A DNA stretch of 64,000 nt, from contig JAJKFH010001359.1 of the NCBI GenBank assembly GCA_023333565.1, positions 496,001 to 560,000 on the forward strand, given 5' to 3'. Positions 34,201-45,753 of the stretch are shown here, in pieces. The notes beneath the pieces were generated by a model. It was given only the letters and a program-made list of their open reading frames with translations, was not told the origin of the DNA and searched no databases. The position numbers and the translations under genes were made by a program. Source of the DNA: Puffinus mauretanicus. Lineage: Eukaryota > Chordata > Aves > Procellariiformes > Procellariidae. How positions within the stretch are numbered: position 1 is the first letter of the stretch; the number at the start of each line of letters is the position of its first letter.

Positions 34201-37200
34201 TTTGGGGAGTTGACCATTAGAGTTGTTGAACCTGCCGCATTGGGTAGCACAGGAGCACAGAGGTTTTTTTCTGGGGAGAGCTTAGACTAAGCCTAAACAA
34301 TCCAGAGCAGTGGAGGAGACCAGAAAGGTACAAGTGAGCCTTTCACAACGTTTCCCAACTGCTGTGCTGATGTTGCTGGCTCAGAGACCTCTGTGCTGAG
34401 TACTGGGCTGGCAGGATTTGCATAAACATAGGTCTGCACCGTGAAAGGCTCTCTATGTAATTGAGGAGGATTGCACGGGCTGTTTTTTAACGGCCTCTTC
34501 ACGTGGTTGTAATTGGGAATTTAAACCCAAAAGCCAGTTCCTGTTGTCATTGCATATTGCATATCCTGCGAGTTTTTCATGGAAGCATAAAGGAAACAAT
34601 GTCTGCCTAACAAGTACTTTTTTGGGACTGCTTGTGCTGTTACTATTGCCCAGTGGATGATGCCATCTGATTCAAAGCATCTGAAAGGTTTAAATGATAC
34701 AGAAACTGCAAGAGCAAAACGTTAGAAAAGACAGGCTCTCTAATTGAAGTGATGAATGTAATATTTTAATATTTTTAAATATTAATAAAGAGTGGAAAGG
34801 GGAAGGATAAAAGGACAAAGGAAACATTCAGTCTGGATAAAACTCACCCCGGAATAGGTAAAAAATACAGTACCCTTGAGCCATATGAGCTATCAAAACA
34901 GGAGACAGGCCAGCTGCCTCTTGGGACGAGACTCTTACATCTTGTCACTCAAAAAGAAAAGAGATTATCTTTGCCTTTCACCGTATTCCGAATACATCCA
35001 CATGTGATGGTCTAGTTGGTGGAGGACACAGATGTATGGAAGGTCTGCCTTAATTTCTCTTTTCTTTTCAGCACAGAATCAGATTTGACAATTTTGAAAG
35101 TCAGTCTTTCTTCATTTAGTTAACGCAACGAAATTTTATATCATAGAAGTTGCTCCTGAAGACATGATTTGAGCTTAGACATGCTTAAATTACTTACAGC
35201 CAAACTGATTTTATCTGTCAGTCAGGAATACTTTATAATTGGTAGCTGTTTCATATTTTTTAGCACATATCAAGTAGAATCAGAACTTTTTCCCTTCAGA
35301 GATTAGTCCAATGTGTCTTTGATATTTCTGATTTCAGAACTTTCTGTTGTTAGTTAGTATGCAAATTCACACTTCAGCGCTCTGTAGCCCGCCTCTGAAT
35401 TTTAATGAAGTCCATCTAACACTTCATCATAAAGTACTAAATGAATAAAGATATTCAAGTACAGAGGAAGATTTTTCATATGCCATGCAGGTGCCTGGAT
35501 TTTACTTAGCCCATATCCTAGTGTTTCTGTATATTGTGAATTGTACACAGGTGATGTGGCTGATTTTACTGTTCCTTGTCCCTTAGAGGGGACTGAGAGG
35601 AGGAAATACATATACTTTATTGGCACAGCAATCAGAGTATATCATGGCAGCCATCCGCTGCAGACTCTCCCCCATAAAAACACTGTGTCTATCAGTCTGG
35701 ATGTTGATGTTGCATCCTGTATGATCAGACACTGCTTGCCTGACTTCAGTGCTTGTTCAAAATTAGATATAACATTATTACAAACGCTTAAGAAGCATCA
35801 TGTCTCACATGTATTTTGTCTGCCAGAAATATTCAGTAATTTCCATCCTGATGAGATGGGCAGAGGTTAATCCTTGCAGAGAAGATTCTAGTTAATGTAT
35901 AAATCTGTCAACAAAACATGTAGTACACAGAAGTATAGTTTTAAATTTTTGAGACTTCCTGCTTCCATTTGAAATGCTATGCAAAACCCTAAGACGCTAC
36001 TTACAGAATATGTTGTTAGCCCTTTCTGTTTATCCTTTGTTCTCTCAAAAGCATTTCTATTATCTATTCGCCTATGTGTTCACCCTCTATTTCACAGTTT
36101 TTCTGCAGGGACAGGGCATTTCATAACAAACAAAGTCTTTTTCAGGGAGCAAGACAATTCACTCTTACACACAAGGTGAAAACTGATCTTCACATTTTCA
36201 TATTCAACTCATGCTTGGACTCAATTAAGACTGAAGAAGGAGTATGAATACATTTTAATGTTTGTTTTCATTCATAGTAGTCTGATGGGATAGAGGAAAG
36301 TGTTTGAGGTTTGAAACCCATAACAGGGTAATGTGCTAAGTACATGTTTCTCTTATCATTGTCTCAGCCCCAAGTTTAGATTGTTGGTTGGGAACTGTAA
36401 TTTTTTTCCTCTGCTCTGTGACAGAGTCATATTGTTATTTGGCTTAATAATAATGTTCAGAATTTAAATATAATAAAAACTTTGTGCACATTGTGAGCTA
36501 CTGAACCATCTTTGTTTACTGAATTCTAGGTTTGTATGGTATGTCAGATGCTGCATGTAGCTTATATATCACTTCTGTTTTTTTAAGTTGAACCCTTCAG
36601 AAGCACAAAGATCTTATAGCAGAGCTTCACTGAAAGCTGTTTGGCCAGGGGCATTCTTTCACTGCCACATATTACATCCTTCAGTAGAAATATAGCCCTG
36701 TCATTGCAATTTGTCTTATGTATATTTGTGTGTCTCTTGTATCAGTGTAGGTTTGCCTTTTTAATCTGTTGCCACTAAGTGCTAGTCTGGACCAAAACCC
36801 AGTTCCACACATGTGCTGTGCAGGAAGAGACTAGGTAATAAGTAGTTTAGGAAGTGACACAAGATCTCCAGGTTAGTTTTCACTAAACTAGCTTCCTCCC
36901 AATCTTCATGGCCCTCCCCAGTTTTTATGCAGTTATCGAAGACCTCCATTTGTTCTCCCTTCCCCATTCGCTTTCCTTTGTTCTTTATGCTTTTCTCATC
37001 CTCTTGTTTCACTATTCTCTTGTTTTGACATCCCCTGTCACTTTGAAGTGCCTACAGATTCCTGATACCACTTTGCCTCACTATGCTTTGAAAGGAGCAA
37101 TTATTTCCTCCTAAGACTGTAGGGAAAAAAAAACACATTTGGCTTTAAGACCAACTTGTGAGGATGTGGGTTGAGAAGCCAAATGTATGACAGATTTGGA

Positions 37201-37593
37201 CAAGATTGGAAAACTACTGAGTGCTTTCCTTACACATTTGATCGATTAAGTATGTATTACTGGTTTAGAGACACATTACACTTCTAATCTACCTCTCCCT
37301 GCTCTATAAAATGCCACATTTTAAAGTGTTTGATAAAAAGCAAACTACAAAGTTAGAAACTGAAGGATTCATGTCATTATGCTTAAGTTGCCTTAAAGTT
37401 AGGTATTTAGACTCTGCTGGCTGTCTTCAGCCACCTGGTTTTCTGTGAATATCCCATTCTTAGATTGGTTCGCAGAGAAATGAAATGAGTTGCCCCTGCA
37501 ACCTGGTTTTGACGTGAACAAAGTAAGAGTCAAACACACTTGCTAGGAGTATTTCCCATACTCTGAAATATAAATTAGTGTTTTCCTCCCTAG

Positions 37594-37661
37594 CTTACTG
37601 ACTCAGGTCCAGTTTGATATCTGTTTCTGTGCATCGCATTGTTTACACTATTTGCTGGCAG
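37594..37661 (+). other. Candidate exon with strong acceptor
   Basis: A 68-bp stretch between a strong acceptor (TGTTTTCCTCCCTAG, 37579-37593) and donor GGCAG|GTAATG (37661/37662). One frame is open for 22 codons and rich in Leu, Cys and Phe. It is unrecognised, and short enough for openness to be uninformative. Confidence 0.15.
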
Positions 37662-40600
37662 GTAATGGGATTATTTAGATAAAACAAGCAAATGGTTATT
37701 ATGCAAGTTTCCTGCCGGTAGGGCTGTGTACATACGACAGGTACATACGACATGATTTGCTTTGGTTGAGATGAAAGGAGAAGATGTACAAATAGTTTCG
37801 CTCACCAAGCAAACATGCAAAGCAAACCCATTGTATTACAATATTTTATAAAAAAACATGTAGAAAAAGTACTTTCAGAATGTTGTGGGTTTGTCAATTT
37901 TTGCCAAAGATAACTTGCTTTGCTTTTGCTGAAACACCTGAGGACCCAGAGAGATGAAAATCCAAGTTAACTTCCATTTGCTCCTGCATGTTTTCATAGA
38001 CCAAACGTTAGCTGGAAGGTCAAGCCTGGGAGGGAACAAGTAGGTACCCAGGATTTTAAAAAGAGAGAGAGATCCAGTGGGCAATTTAAGAGCCATTGTT
38101 TGAGGAATCAATGACAAGTCTATCAGAGGCTCGGAAGATATTGTTGCCTTTATTTGGTAGTAACTTTGTTTCATCCATTGTTTATAAGATGGAAAAATGG
38201 AGGAAAAAAATTAGATAGGGAGTATTACAGGGGATATACTAAAAGCTCTCTGAGAGGGAAGAGGGAGGCAAACATACAGTGATGGTTTGGTTTATATAAG
38301 CACTTGCTGCTTAAAAGAATGTGGCTCTGAACAATCTGCTGTTGGTGAAATGAGGGAAGGTTGGAAGATTCATTCTGCAGGTTTTTTCATGTTCATTTTT
38401 TAATACTGAAAAAGTCACTTCAGGAAAAGGAAACAAGAATGATTCCATTAAAAAATGACAAAGTAGGGGAAAAAGAAATGTGATGCCAAAGCAACAGGCT
38501 TTTGCAATATCTTCTGTAGCTGAATTGCTGTAAGGGAAATCTCAGGCAGTGTGTCAGCAAGACCTGAAGACACTGTGACAGCACTAGTGGCAACGATACA
38601 TGAGAGAAGCAGGCATGACTGTTCAGAGAGTTTTTGTCTAATTCGGATATCATTCACATGAGCGTATGATAGAAACTGCTCCACAGGAGTCAGAGGAATT
38701 GCACAGCTTAAAACTGGTGTGGGATTTAGGACTTTTGTTTCCTGGTTGAAAAGAAATGTCCTGACTCAAATCTAAATCCCTGGAAGTGAATTTAAACAGG
38801 AACGATGGCTCACACTTAGAAATAGTACTGTGGATGCTGCAGGGGTATTGACAGGTAGCTATACAATATCCTTTTTCTTATTATTTTCATGATGACCGAA
38901 AAGCTGCCACAAAACCATTATGCATGATATTGATAATTAATCAGGTTATGCTTTAGGAGTTATGCAAGTTTTACTGATATTAGTATATGATATGCCGGTG
39001 AGACTGCAGCTGGAGCAAGGAGGCTATGTAATCACTGGAGCTGCTATTCTTCAGAATGTCATCTCTGACATTCTTGGGGCTGCATGGGTAGCTGCTAGGG
39101 CACTTGGATATGAATGCCAGTGAAAGAGGAAGTTATCCCAGACAGATCTGTAGGTTACAGGACCACAGCCCATCTGGGAATTAGAGACATTCATATTCTC
39201 TAATCCCATCATTATTACAGTGCTAACCTAGCTAATTTTTGCTGGAGGAACTAGTAGCAATCCTTATACGTAGGCTGACTGCCACATCTTATTATAGAGG
39301 ATTCTCGTAACCTTTATCTGAATGTTTTCAACACCTCAACTGCTTGCAAAAGACCTTTGAAATTCAGTAGGGTGGAAGCCCTCAGGGTAATAAATGTTCA
39401 CAACTAGAATCAGCTGGGAACCTTCTGTAAAAGATTTAGATGTTTTCTGTTTGAAAAATGCTGATTCCCCTAAATGGAATCTTTCCTGATCCCAAACTTT
39501 GAACAGATGCAGAATGGAAGGTCTGGTCAAAATAAGAGATAAAGACAGACATACACAAAATGGCCAATATCCACAATGAAAATGAGACAGAAAACCACCT
39601 ACCTGAGAACAGCCAGGCACCAGGCACTTAAAATACTTAGAATTCATTATATGGGAGGCTCAGATTTTAATTACTGCTCTAAATTAATAGCTTGAACCTG
39701 TACTTTTAATATGCTAGGTAAGTGCCATAATGTCTGAGCTCTGGGGTTTGTAGTTATTCTTTCTCTCCTTCATTAGAAATGAGAATTCTATCTTTGACAT
39801 GCATTAAGTTGCTAGCAGCAAGGAAACTCCTAGGCAGCTGCAGTTCACTTTGCAGGTACAAAAACATTAGCAGGTGTGAAAGAGGAAGTCAGGCCTCACT
39901 GAGACCTGTAGAAAAGTTTGGCCTCACTAATAAATATACTGAATTACGTAGACGTGAATCTTGTCATCTCAGCAGAACCAATTTAAAACCAGTGTGTCTC
40001 TAAAGCTGGAGTTATTGCAGGACTAGAAGGACCACAATTTGTAATACTTGTGGCATACTGATCCCCAGACTGGGTGGTCGATTTTCAGCATAGATAGCAC
40101 AGTTCCTCTGTGACAAGATGTTTTCAAAAAATCTTCATCTGAAAGATGAAGCTATTCTGTAACTCAATCACCAGCAGGGGAAAGTCTGTCAGTTCATAAA
40201 AGGTGTTACTTATAAATTCCAGATTATATGGCTTTTAAGGTGACTGAGTCTATGCATTATTGATTACAAAGTGTCCTCCTCTACAAGTACTTGCATAGTT
40301 ACATTTTAGTAGTGTTTCTCAGATAATAAATGAAATGGACATTTCTCCAATTGCTCATTTGCAGCAGGTAAAATCATTAATCACCTGCAGTACTTTCACA
40401 CTGCAGCACGCCTGGGGATAATAAACACCCATTAGAAAACAGCAGTAACAGACCATTGTTTTCTCACTGTATGGTGCTATGTAATGAAAATGTTAGTCAA
40501 TAGAGGCTGTTTTACCCCATTGAATTTCTTTTCTATTTGAGAAGTGAATTCAATGGTCATGGAAAGTGTTCAGATGATGCCTCTATGAACACACATGCTA

Positions 40601-40894
40601 TATTATTCCACTGTAGTGATATAGCAAGGATTTTTATGACTTCTGGCCTGGTGGACTAGCTTCATAAGTAAATTTTTGGTGCAGCTGCCACATCTCATCT
40701 GCCCTGAATAAAAGACAAAGGACTATTACTAAGAGGAGAGAGGACTCGTGTCTATTGGGAACAGAGTGCAATCTTTCAAATTACTCAACAAGCAGAAGGG
40801 AAGCTGAAAGGAAATCAGCTGTGATTTTTATTTCTATTATTTACTTTATCTTGGGAGTCATGGTTCAAGTCAATACTCCAGAGTGATACTGATG

Positions 40895-41030
40895 TTTCCA
40901 AGTAATTTTTCCACATAGTGCTTCAATTCTTCCTCTATAAAATGGAAGAAATGGCATTTCTTTACTTTACGAAAACTGAAAGAGTAACTATATCAGTGAA
41001 ACACTACAGCAATTTGAGGCTGAAAAGCAG
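40895..41030 (+). repeat. Ancient MIR-like SINE relic
   Basis: Contains TTCCTCTATAAAATGGAAGA and then a block ending in an AAACACTACAGCAATTTGAGG-like tail. This matches the order of 'TTTCCTCATCTGTAAAATGGG', 'ATTTCTTACCTCAC' and 'AAAGCACTTTGAG' in amniote CORE-SINEs. It is strongly diverged and its edges are approximate. Confidence 0.55.
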
Positions 41031-41926
41031 CATACTTCTTCCGTTATGAAAGCTATTTTCCCCAAATTTATTCCATTTAATCCCACTCTTTGTTTATTAG
41101 CTTTTATTATTTTCAATACAGTTTACACAAAATAACATGTAAGACTCCCTAAAATCCTTTCCCAATCTGATCCTGCTTCCTCTGAACAGTACTCAGTGAA
41201 ACAAGGGTCTGAAAGCAAAATAAATGAGGAAAACATTTCTTTCTACCACATGTATGTATGTATGTCACAAAAGAACTGCCTTGTGGTAGAATGACCAGAG
41301 TGTTGCTAGACCTAGACTTCTAGGCTAAGATTTGCATTCAGTTTGGAGGAATGAATAAACTCCCCCAGATTTGGAGCAGTAGCAAGCAGAGGTTAGTTGT
41401 CTCAAGAACGTCTAGGCAAAATGTGACTAGAAACATTTGCAAACCAACCGGTATTTACAGTATAAAGCTGATGGTTTCAAGATAAGTGGAACTAACAGAT
41501 GATCACAACAATTAACAAATTGTTGATTATCAGTTGAGTATATGTACATTACCAGTATATATGTCTGTATTTTTCTCATCTCATATGAGAAGAAAAATTC
41601 TTAAAACAAAATTCTTAACACATTTTGCTTCACACTAGGGCATCCTGGAGGCATGACCAATTACACTGGTAACACCTTAAATTGCAACAACTTAGTTTCT
41701 TGGCTTAATTTCTTTCCTCTGTCTGTATCCTCCAACTGTTGCTTGTTTTTTTGAAACCAGAAAGCTACAAGGGAGTCTTCACATATAAACACTCTTTGTA
41801 CTGACTGCTAAGTGATTTTCTTATTATCCTTTCAGTAAATGTCTCTTGCTATTGTCTTTTAAATGGTTCACTGCAGACACATTTTAATGTTTCAAACAAT
41901 TTCCTCTCCTTCTGTGTTTCTTTTAG

Positions 41927-42043
41927 AGGGCAGAGTTTTCTCTCTTTTCAGAAAATAATAATAATACTGCTTTGATGACATATGAAGTTGCCTTTAAAAG
42001 CCGGAGCTTTGATGAAAGTTGGTGAATTCTTTTTGCATTTGAA
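41927..42043 (+). other. Candidate exon with tandem acceptors
   Basis: Bounded by a good acceptor (CCTTCTGTGTTTCTTTTAG, ending 41926), a second usable acceptor 25 bp further on (TCTCTCTTTTCAG, ending 41951), and a donor GAA|GTAAGT (42043/42044). In phase 0 from the first acceptor the frame is open for 32 codons (RAEFSLF... to ...SRSFDESW), then meets TGA at 42023-42025, before the donor. It could be a terminal coding exon, a non-coding exon or a pseudo-exon. I do not recognise the peptide. Confidence 0.17.
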
Positions 42044-43782
42044 GTAAGTGTAGCTAAAAGAATTTCAGCTGAAAAAAAAAAAAAGAAGCCATAGAGACAA
42101 AATATTAAAATATAGAAATTAAGTTATAAACTTTTCATGTTGTAATTATGGCGTAATAGTAGCTAATTCCCTAAGTAAGCTTAGCTAACAAAAATTGGAT
42201 CTGGATGCCAGTTAGGAGCTGGCAAAACTTAGATGCTTGCAATTCTAGCATTTGCCACTTAAACTTGGAGGCATTGGAAATTCCCAGGCACCTATGTTTA
42301 GTGTAGGCCTATGGCTCCAGCCTGGGACATGCCCCGTACCAGCGCTGTGACTGCAATGCCAGTCAGTGGTCCCAAAGCAGATGTGGCTGCCATAATACTG
42401 GACACTGTGGTATCAGCTGTAGGTGTCTCTGGTGCAGAGAGAGAACTGAAGACCTACACACTTTATACTACACATGGAAAGATTTATGTAACTTAGGCAG
42501 GAGTCCCTAACAGTCAATAACTTTTCCAGGGATGCATCTTAGTTAACTGATAGGATACACTAAGGAAAGGGGACAATGAAACCTCCTTGTGAATGAAGCA
42601 GGTTGAACATCTCTGGTACATAGGCACTGTGAAATGAAAGTAGAAGCCTGACTGCAGATTTTTTTAGATCAGGGAAAGGTCTCAGAAACCTGCTAAGTAG
42701 TTATTTTTTTCTCAAATATTTAAGAAAGTGAATTTGCTCATGAAACCATCTGTGTCTATAATTTTGTACCTATGAATTCTGAAGCCTTAAAACTGTAGGT
42801 TAAAAGTTTGTTTATAGAAATTTCTTTTCTCTTTCTTTTCATCTTTTTGTAGATTCACTGGCATCAATCAATTGAACTATGTATTTATAATTGCAAGCAG
42901 ATTTAAAAAAAATCATATTAATGACACTTTTGTTAGGAAATTGTAAAGGCCTAGACTGAATTACAGTTTTCAATGCTCTTTGAAAATTGATTAGAAAAAT
43001 ACTTTACAGTGTTCTATGATTTGCTTTCTCTTTCATCTAACAACTTTTAACATGCTTGCTCAGAAAGTAGAAAACATGAATCATACAGTATCAAGATTGT
43101 ATTGCAGGCAGAACTAATAACTTTTAAAAACTTACATTTTACTATAAATATATTTCCGATGAAAATTCTTATACTTATCCACCAAAATTATGTGTTCCAG
43201 TTTCCCCACTTCTGCTATTTTCTCTTGGCCTTTCTTTTTCACCCAGGTACAAAATGAAATGAAGATTAAACATATAGTGGAAAGTAATCTTTTTCTCCCA
43301 TCTCCTAGTTCACTTAGCTACAGTGCAGAATATTAGGAAATTTCTTTCTGTGCCTAGATTTATCAAGCCAGATTGTATTGGTTAGAACCTTTATTTTTGG
43401 CAGTTTTTATTTTCTTTTAAAGAAGTTCTGTCTCTAGATGAAAAACCTCCAGCACAGCACTGCATTTGAATTGTTCTAGGAGCTAAAATGTAGACTACAG
43501 GCAAATTTCAGTTGATATAAATCTTTTTTAGCTCCACAGAAGTGATTTCAATCAGCTACTAGGCAAAGAATATTTTGGATGGGGAAAAGAAAGACGAATT
43601 GTTGCCAACATATAATTTTGTATGTATAAGCTATTTGTCTAGGAATACTGTCCTTCTTAACCCATTAGTTTAAAAGAAAGTTACTCTGTTAAAGAATCAA
43701 TAAATTTTGCTTAAAATGCAAAAGTGTATAGGGAATATGCAGTCAAGATCAACAGTGTCACTTTTTAAACCCCTGCCTGATA

Positions 43783-44486
43783 CTAAACATCTTTAAGAAA
43801 GTGCTGGCAGCTCCTAGCTCTGGCTGGCTTCAGAAGCAGCACTTGTTTCTCGTGGGTATAAGGACACGTGAGGAGTCCCTGATGTGATTGCCATGGGACC
43901 AAGGTGTGTGTGCATGAAACAGGCACATTCTCCAAGGCAAAACCCATCCTCTTCCCATCCTCTTGGTGCCTGCCAGGATGGAGCTGACACCATTTGCTAG
44001 TGAAGGAGACTGCTCTCTGCAGCAGAGCATTTTTCCAGGGTCCTGAGCACACCAACAAGCCTTGATTGCCTGGACCAGCCTCACCTGTGACCACCACCCC
44101 CTCTGCTTTTCTCCCTCTTCAGGAGCTACATTTAAGCTGTGGCCATGGCTCCTACTCCTTTCCTGAGCTGTGTAGTAGCTAGCCCTGTCTCCTGCTGTCC
44201 TGACTTGCCAAATGGGATTCCAGAATTTACCTTGGACTTGGTTTGTTACTTGGTCTTGTCTGATGATCACTGGATGGCCACCAGAGCATGTTGCTATCAG
44301 CAGCCTAGCCCTCCTTGGATACTGTGGCACTGCACCCTAGGTAAGATTGCTGTTCCTGTCATGCTGTGGTCAACATCAGCTCTTGGTCTGTCTATCCTTG
44401 TGGAGCAACCCCGGTTCTGCTGCTCACTGACATGCCCATCAGCTGTTTCCAAGTTGCATTTACAGTGGGAAAAATATAACATCTAG
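43783..44486. other. GC-richer island open on both strands, origin unknown
   Basis: About 700 bp visibly richer in G+C than its surroundings. The plus strand has an ORF from ATG 44145 to stop 44486 (113 codons). The minus strand has open frames of 166 codons (43830-44330) and 104 codons (43783-44097). The flanks are ordinary AT-rich DNA with no terminal repeat or target duplication that I can see. Possible origins are a diverged interspersed repeat, a decayed gene fragment, or a real exon. None of the three predicted peptides resembles a family I know. Low stop density on both strands together is what raised G+C alone would give, so openness is weak evidence of coding. Confidence 0.45.
44123..44340 (+). 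other. Candidate first coding exon within the GC island
   Basis: A very strong acceptor (CTGCTTTTCTCCCTCTTCAG, ending 44122) and strong donor CCTAG|GTAAGA (44340/44341) enclose 218 bp. Twenty-two bases in, an ATG (44145) sits in a near-ideal initiation context, GTGGCCATGG. The frame from it is open to the donor (65 codons, starting MAPTPFLSCVV) and is preceded by an in-frame TAA (44133-44135). If not spliced, the frame runs on to 44486. There is no clear signal peptide, although the start is hydrophobic. I do not recognise the protein. Best of the plus-strand candidates by splice and start signals, but still possibly chance. Confidence 0.25.
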
Positions 44487-45735
44487 CATCCCTTGCTGAG
44501 CATAAAGTCTTATCTTCTCTGTACTGGAAAGTGCATATCAGGTGCAAGTGGGTCTGTCTCACTTCTAAGAGTGTACTGGTTGAGTCTATCTACTGATTTC
44601 CCACTTAGGGAATGAGTTTTGCATTTGTTAGACAATTCAGAGAATGTTTTGCTACTAAATTTTAGGTTATTGGATAGTTAGATTACCTTTAGAAAGTACA
44701 GGCTGCTCTGTTGACCCTCTGTTTGTGATTGATTGATTGGTATAAAACTACATAGATAGGTTTCATCTACCCCATCCGAGTGGGGAGAATGGATCTTTTA
44801 GGGGATCCGGCAGAGGTAGTTCCAAACTCTAGTTGCTAGGATAGAGGGGAAAAGAACAGTTTATGTGTAAATATAATGAAATCAGGAGGGACTAAATAAG
44901 GGAGAGAGATGCGGAGTAAAACCTACAACTGTGGTTTAGAACTAGCTATAAAGAGAAGGCTGGGCAGCAATAGAAAAGGGTTGTTGAATTGGAAGCATTT
45001 ATGTGAAAAGCAACAGTATGTTATCATAAAGAGGCATTGGACAATTGGTTATTGAAATACATGATAATTCCTGAAGTCAGAAACAGAGACCCAAGACATG
45101 CCCTCTTAGAGAGCTCTCCTAGTAGCTGTCTTACAAACATGCCATTTTTCCTTTTTTTACTAACTCAGAATCTTACACTGAATTCATATTAGCCCTGCTT
45201 CAAAAGAAAGGGTGGAGAACAATTTCATCCAACTTAGTCCATTGACTGTAGGATATCTAGGAGAGTGGGAAATGTGGGCTTGAAGGAGCACAAGAAAGTG
45301 TTGTATGTGGGTCTTCTGATTATAGATAGGCCTAAACATAAGCAGCACCGTCACAAAATGGTCTTTAAAAGGAACCACATGCTTGCTAAGCTTTTGACTT
45401 GTGCCTACGAGTTATGAGCCCAGAGTTCTCATAGAATTCTCAAGGAACTTTAGCATTGTGTGGGTTCTGGCACATAGATCTTAAACCTGCCATGTCACTT
45501 TTGGAAACTGGACTGATGATCGCTGACCTTTGTTGTTACTCTGGAAAGCTTCTGGCCTTTAGATACCTCAAAGACTTTTAACATATGCTTAAATATTAAA
45601 ATGTCTTAATTTACATATTTCAATTTCATGTCTTGATTGTGAAACAGTTACATTTAATGAGCTATTGACAACTAGAGGAAAAGAAAATTCAAATGTATCA
45701 AAATCTGGCATCAATTACAAGTAAACCCATGGTTG

Positions 45736-45753
45736 TTTCTTTCTTTCTTTCTT
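45736..45753. repeat. (TTTC)n microsatellite
   Basis: Four to five TTTC units. Plain simple repeat. Confidence 0.8.

Larger units (their letters stand above)
25552..37593. other. AT-rich non-coding DNA, no identified gene
   Basis: About 12 kb with no recognisable gene or young repeat. Noted inside: a perfect 14-bp hairpin (29247-29279), a GC-richer patch at about 30480-30670 with a strong acceptor, a minus-strand splice-like pair (31198-31277), pyrimidine-rich runs (33295-33340) and an unremarkable 109-codon ORF (35541-35870). I see nothing else. Confidence 0.55.
37662..43782. other. AT-rich non-coding DNA, no identified gene
   Basis: No recognisable gene. It contains a 13-bp tandem duplication (37728-37753), an MIR-like relic (40895-41030), an ATGT microsatellite (41250-41265), a splice-like pair (41927-42043) and an A-run at 42073-42085. 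The 61-codon ORF at 42311-42496 is Ala/Val-rich and has no family signature. Confidence 0.55.

Noticed and set aside
35541..35870. 109-codon plus-strand ORF
   Set aside because: No motif, no splice or start context worth noting, and no compositional shift. Some ORFs of this length are expected in 64 kb.
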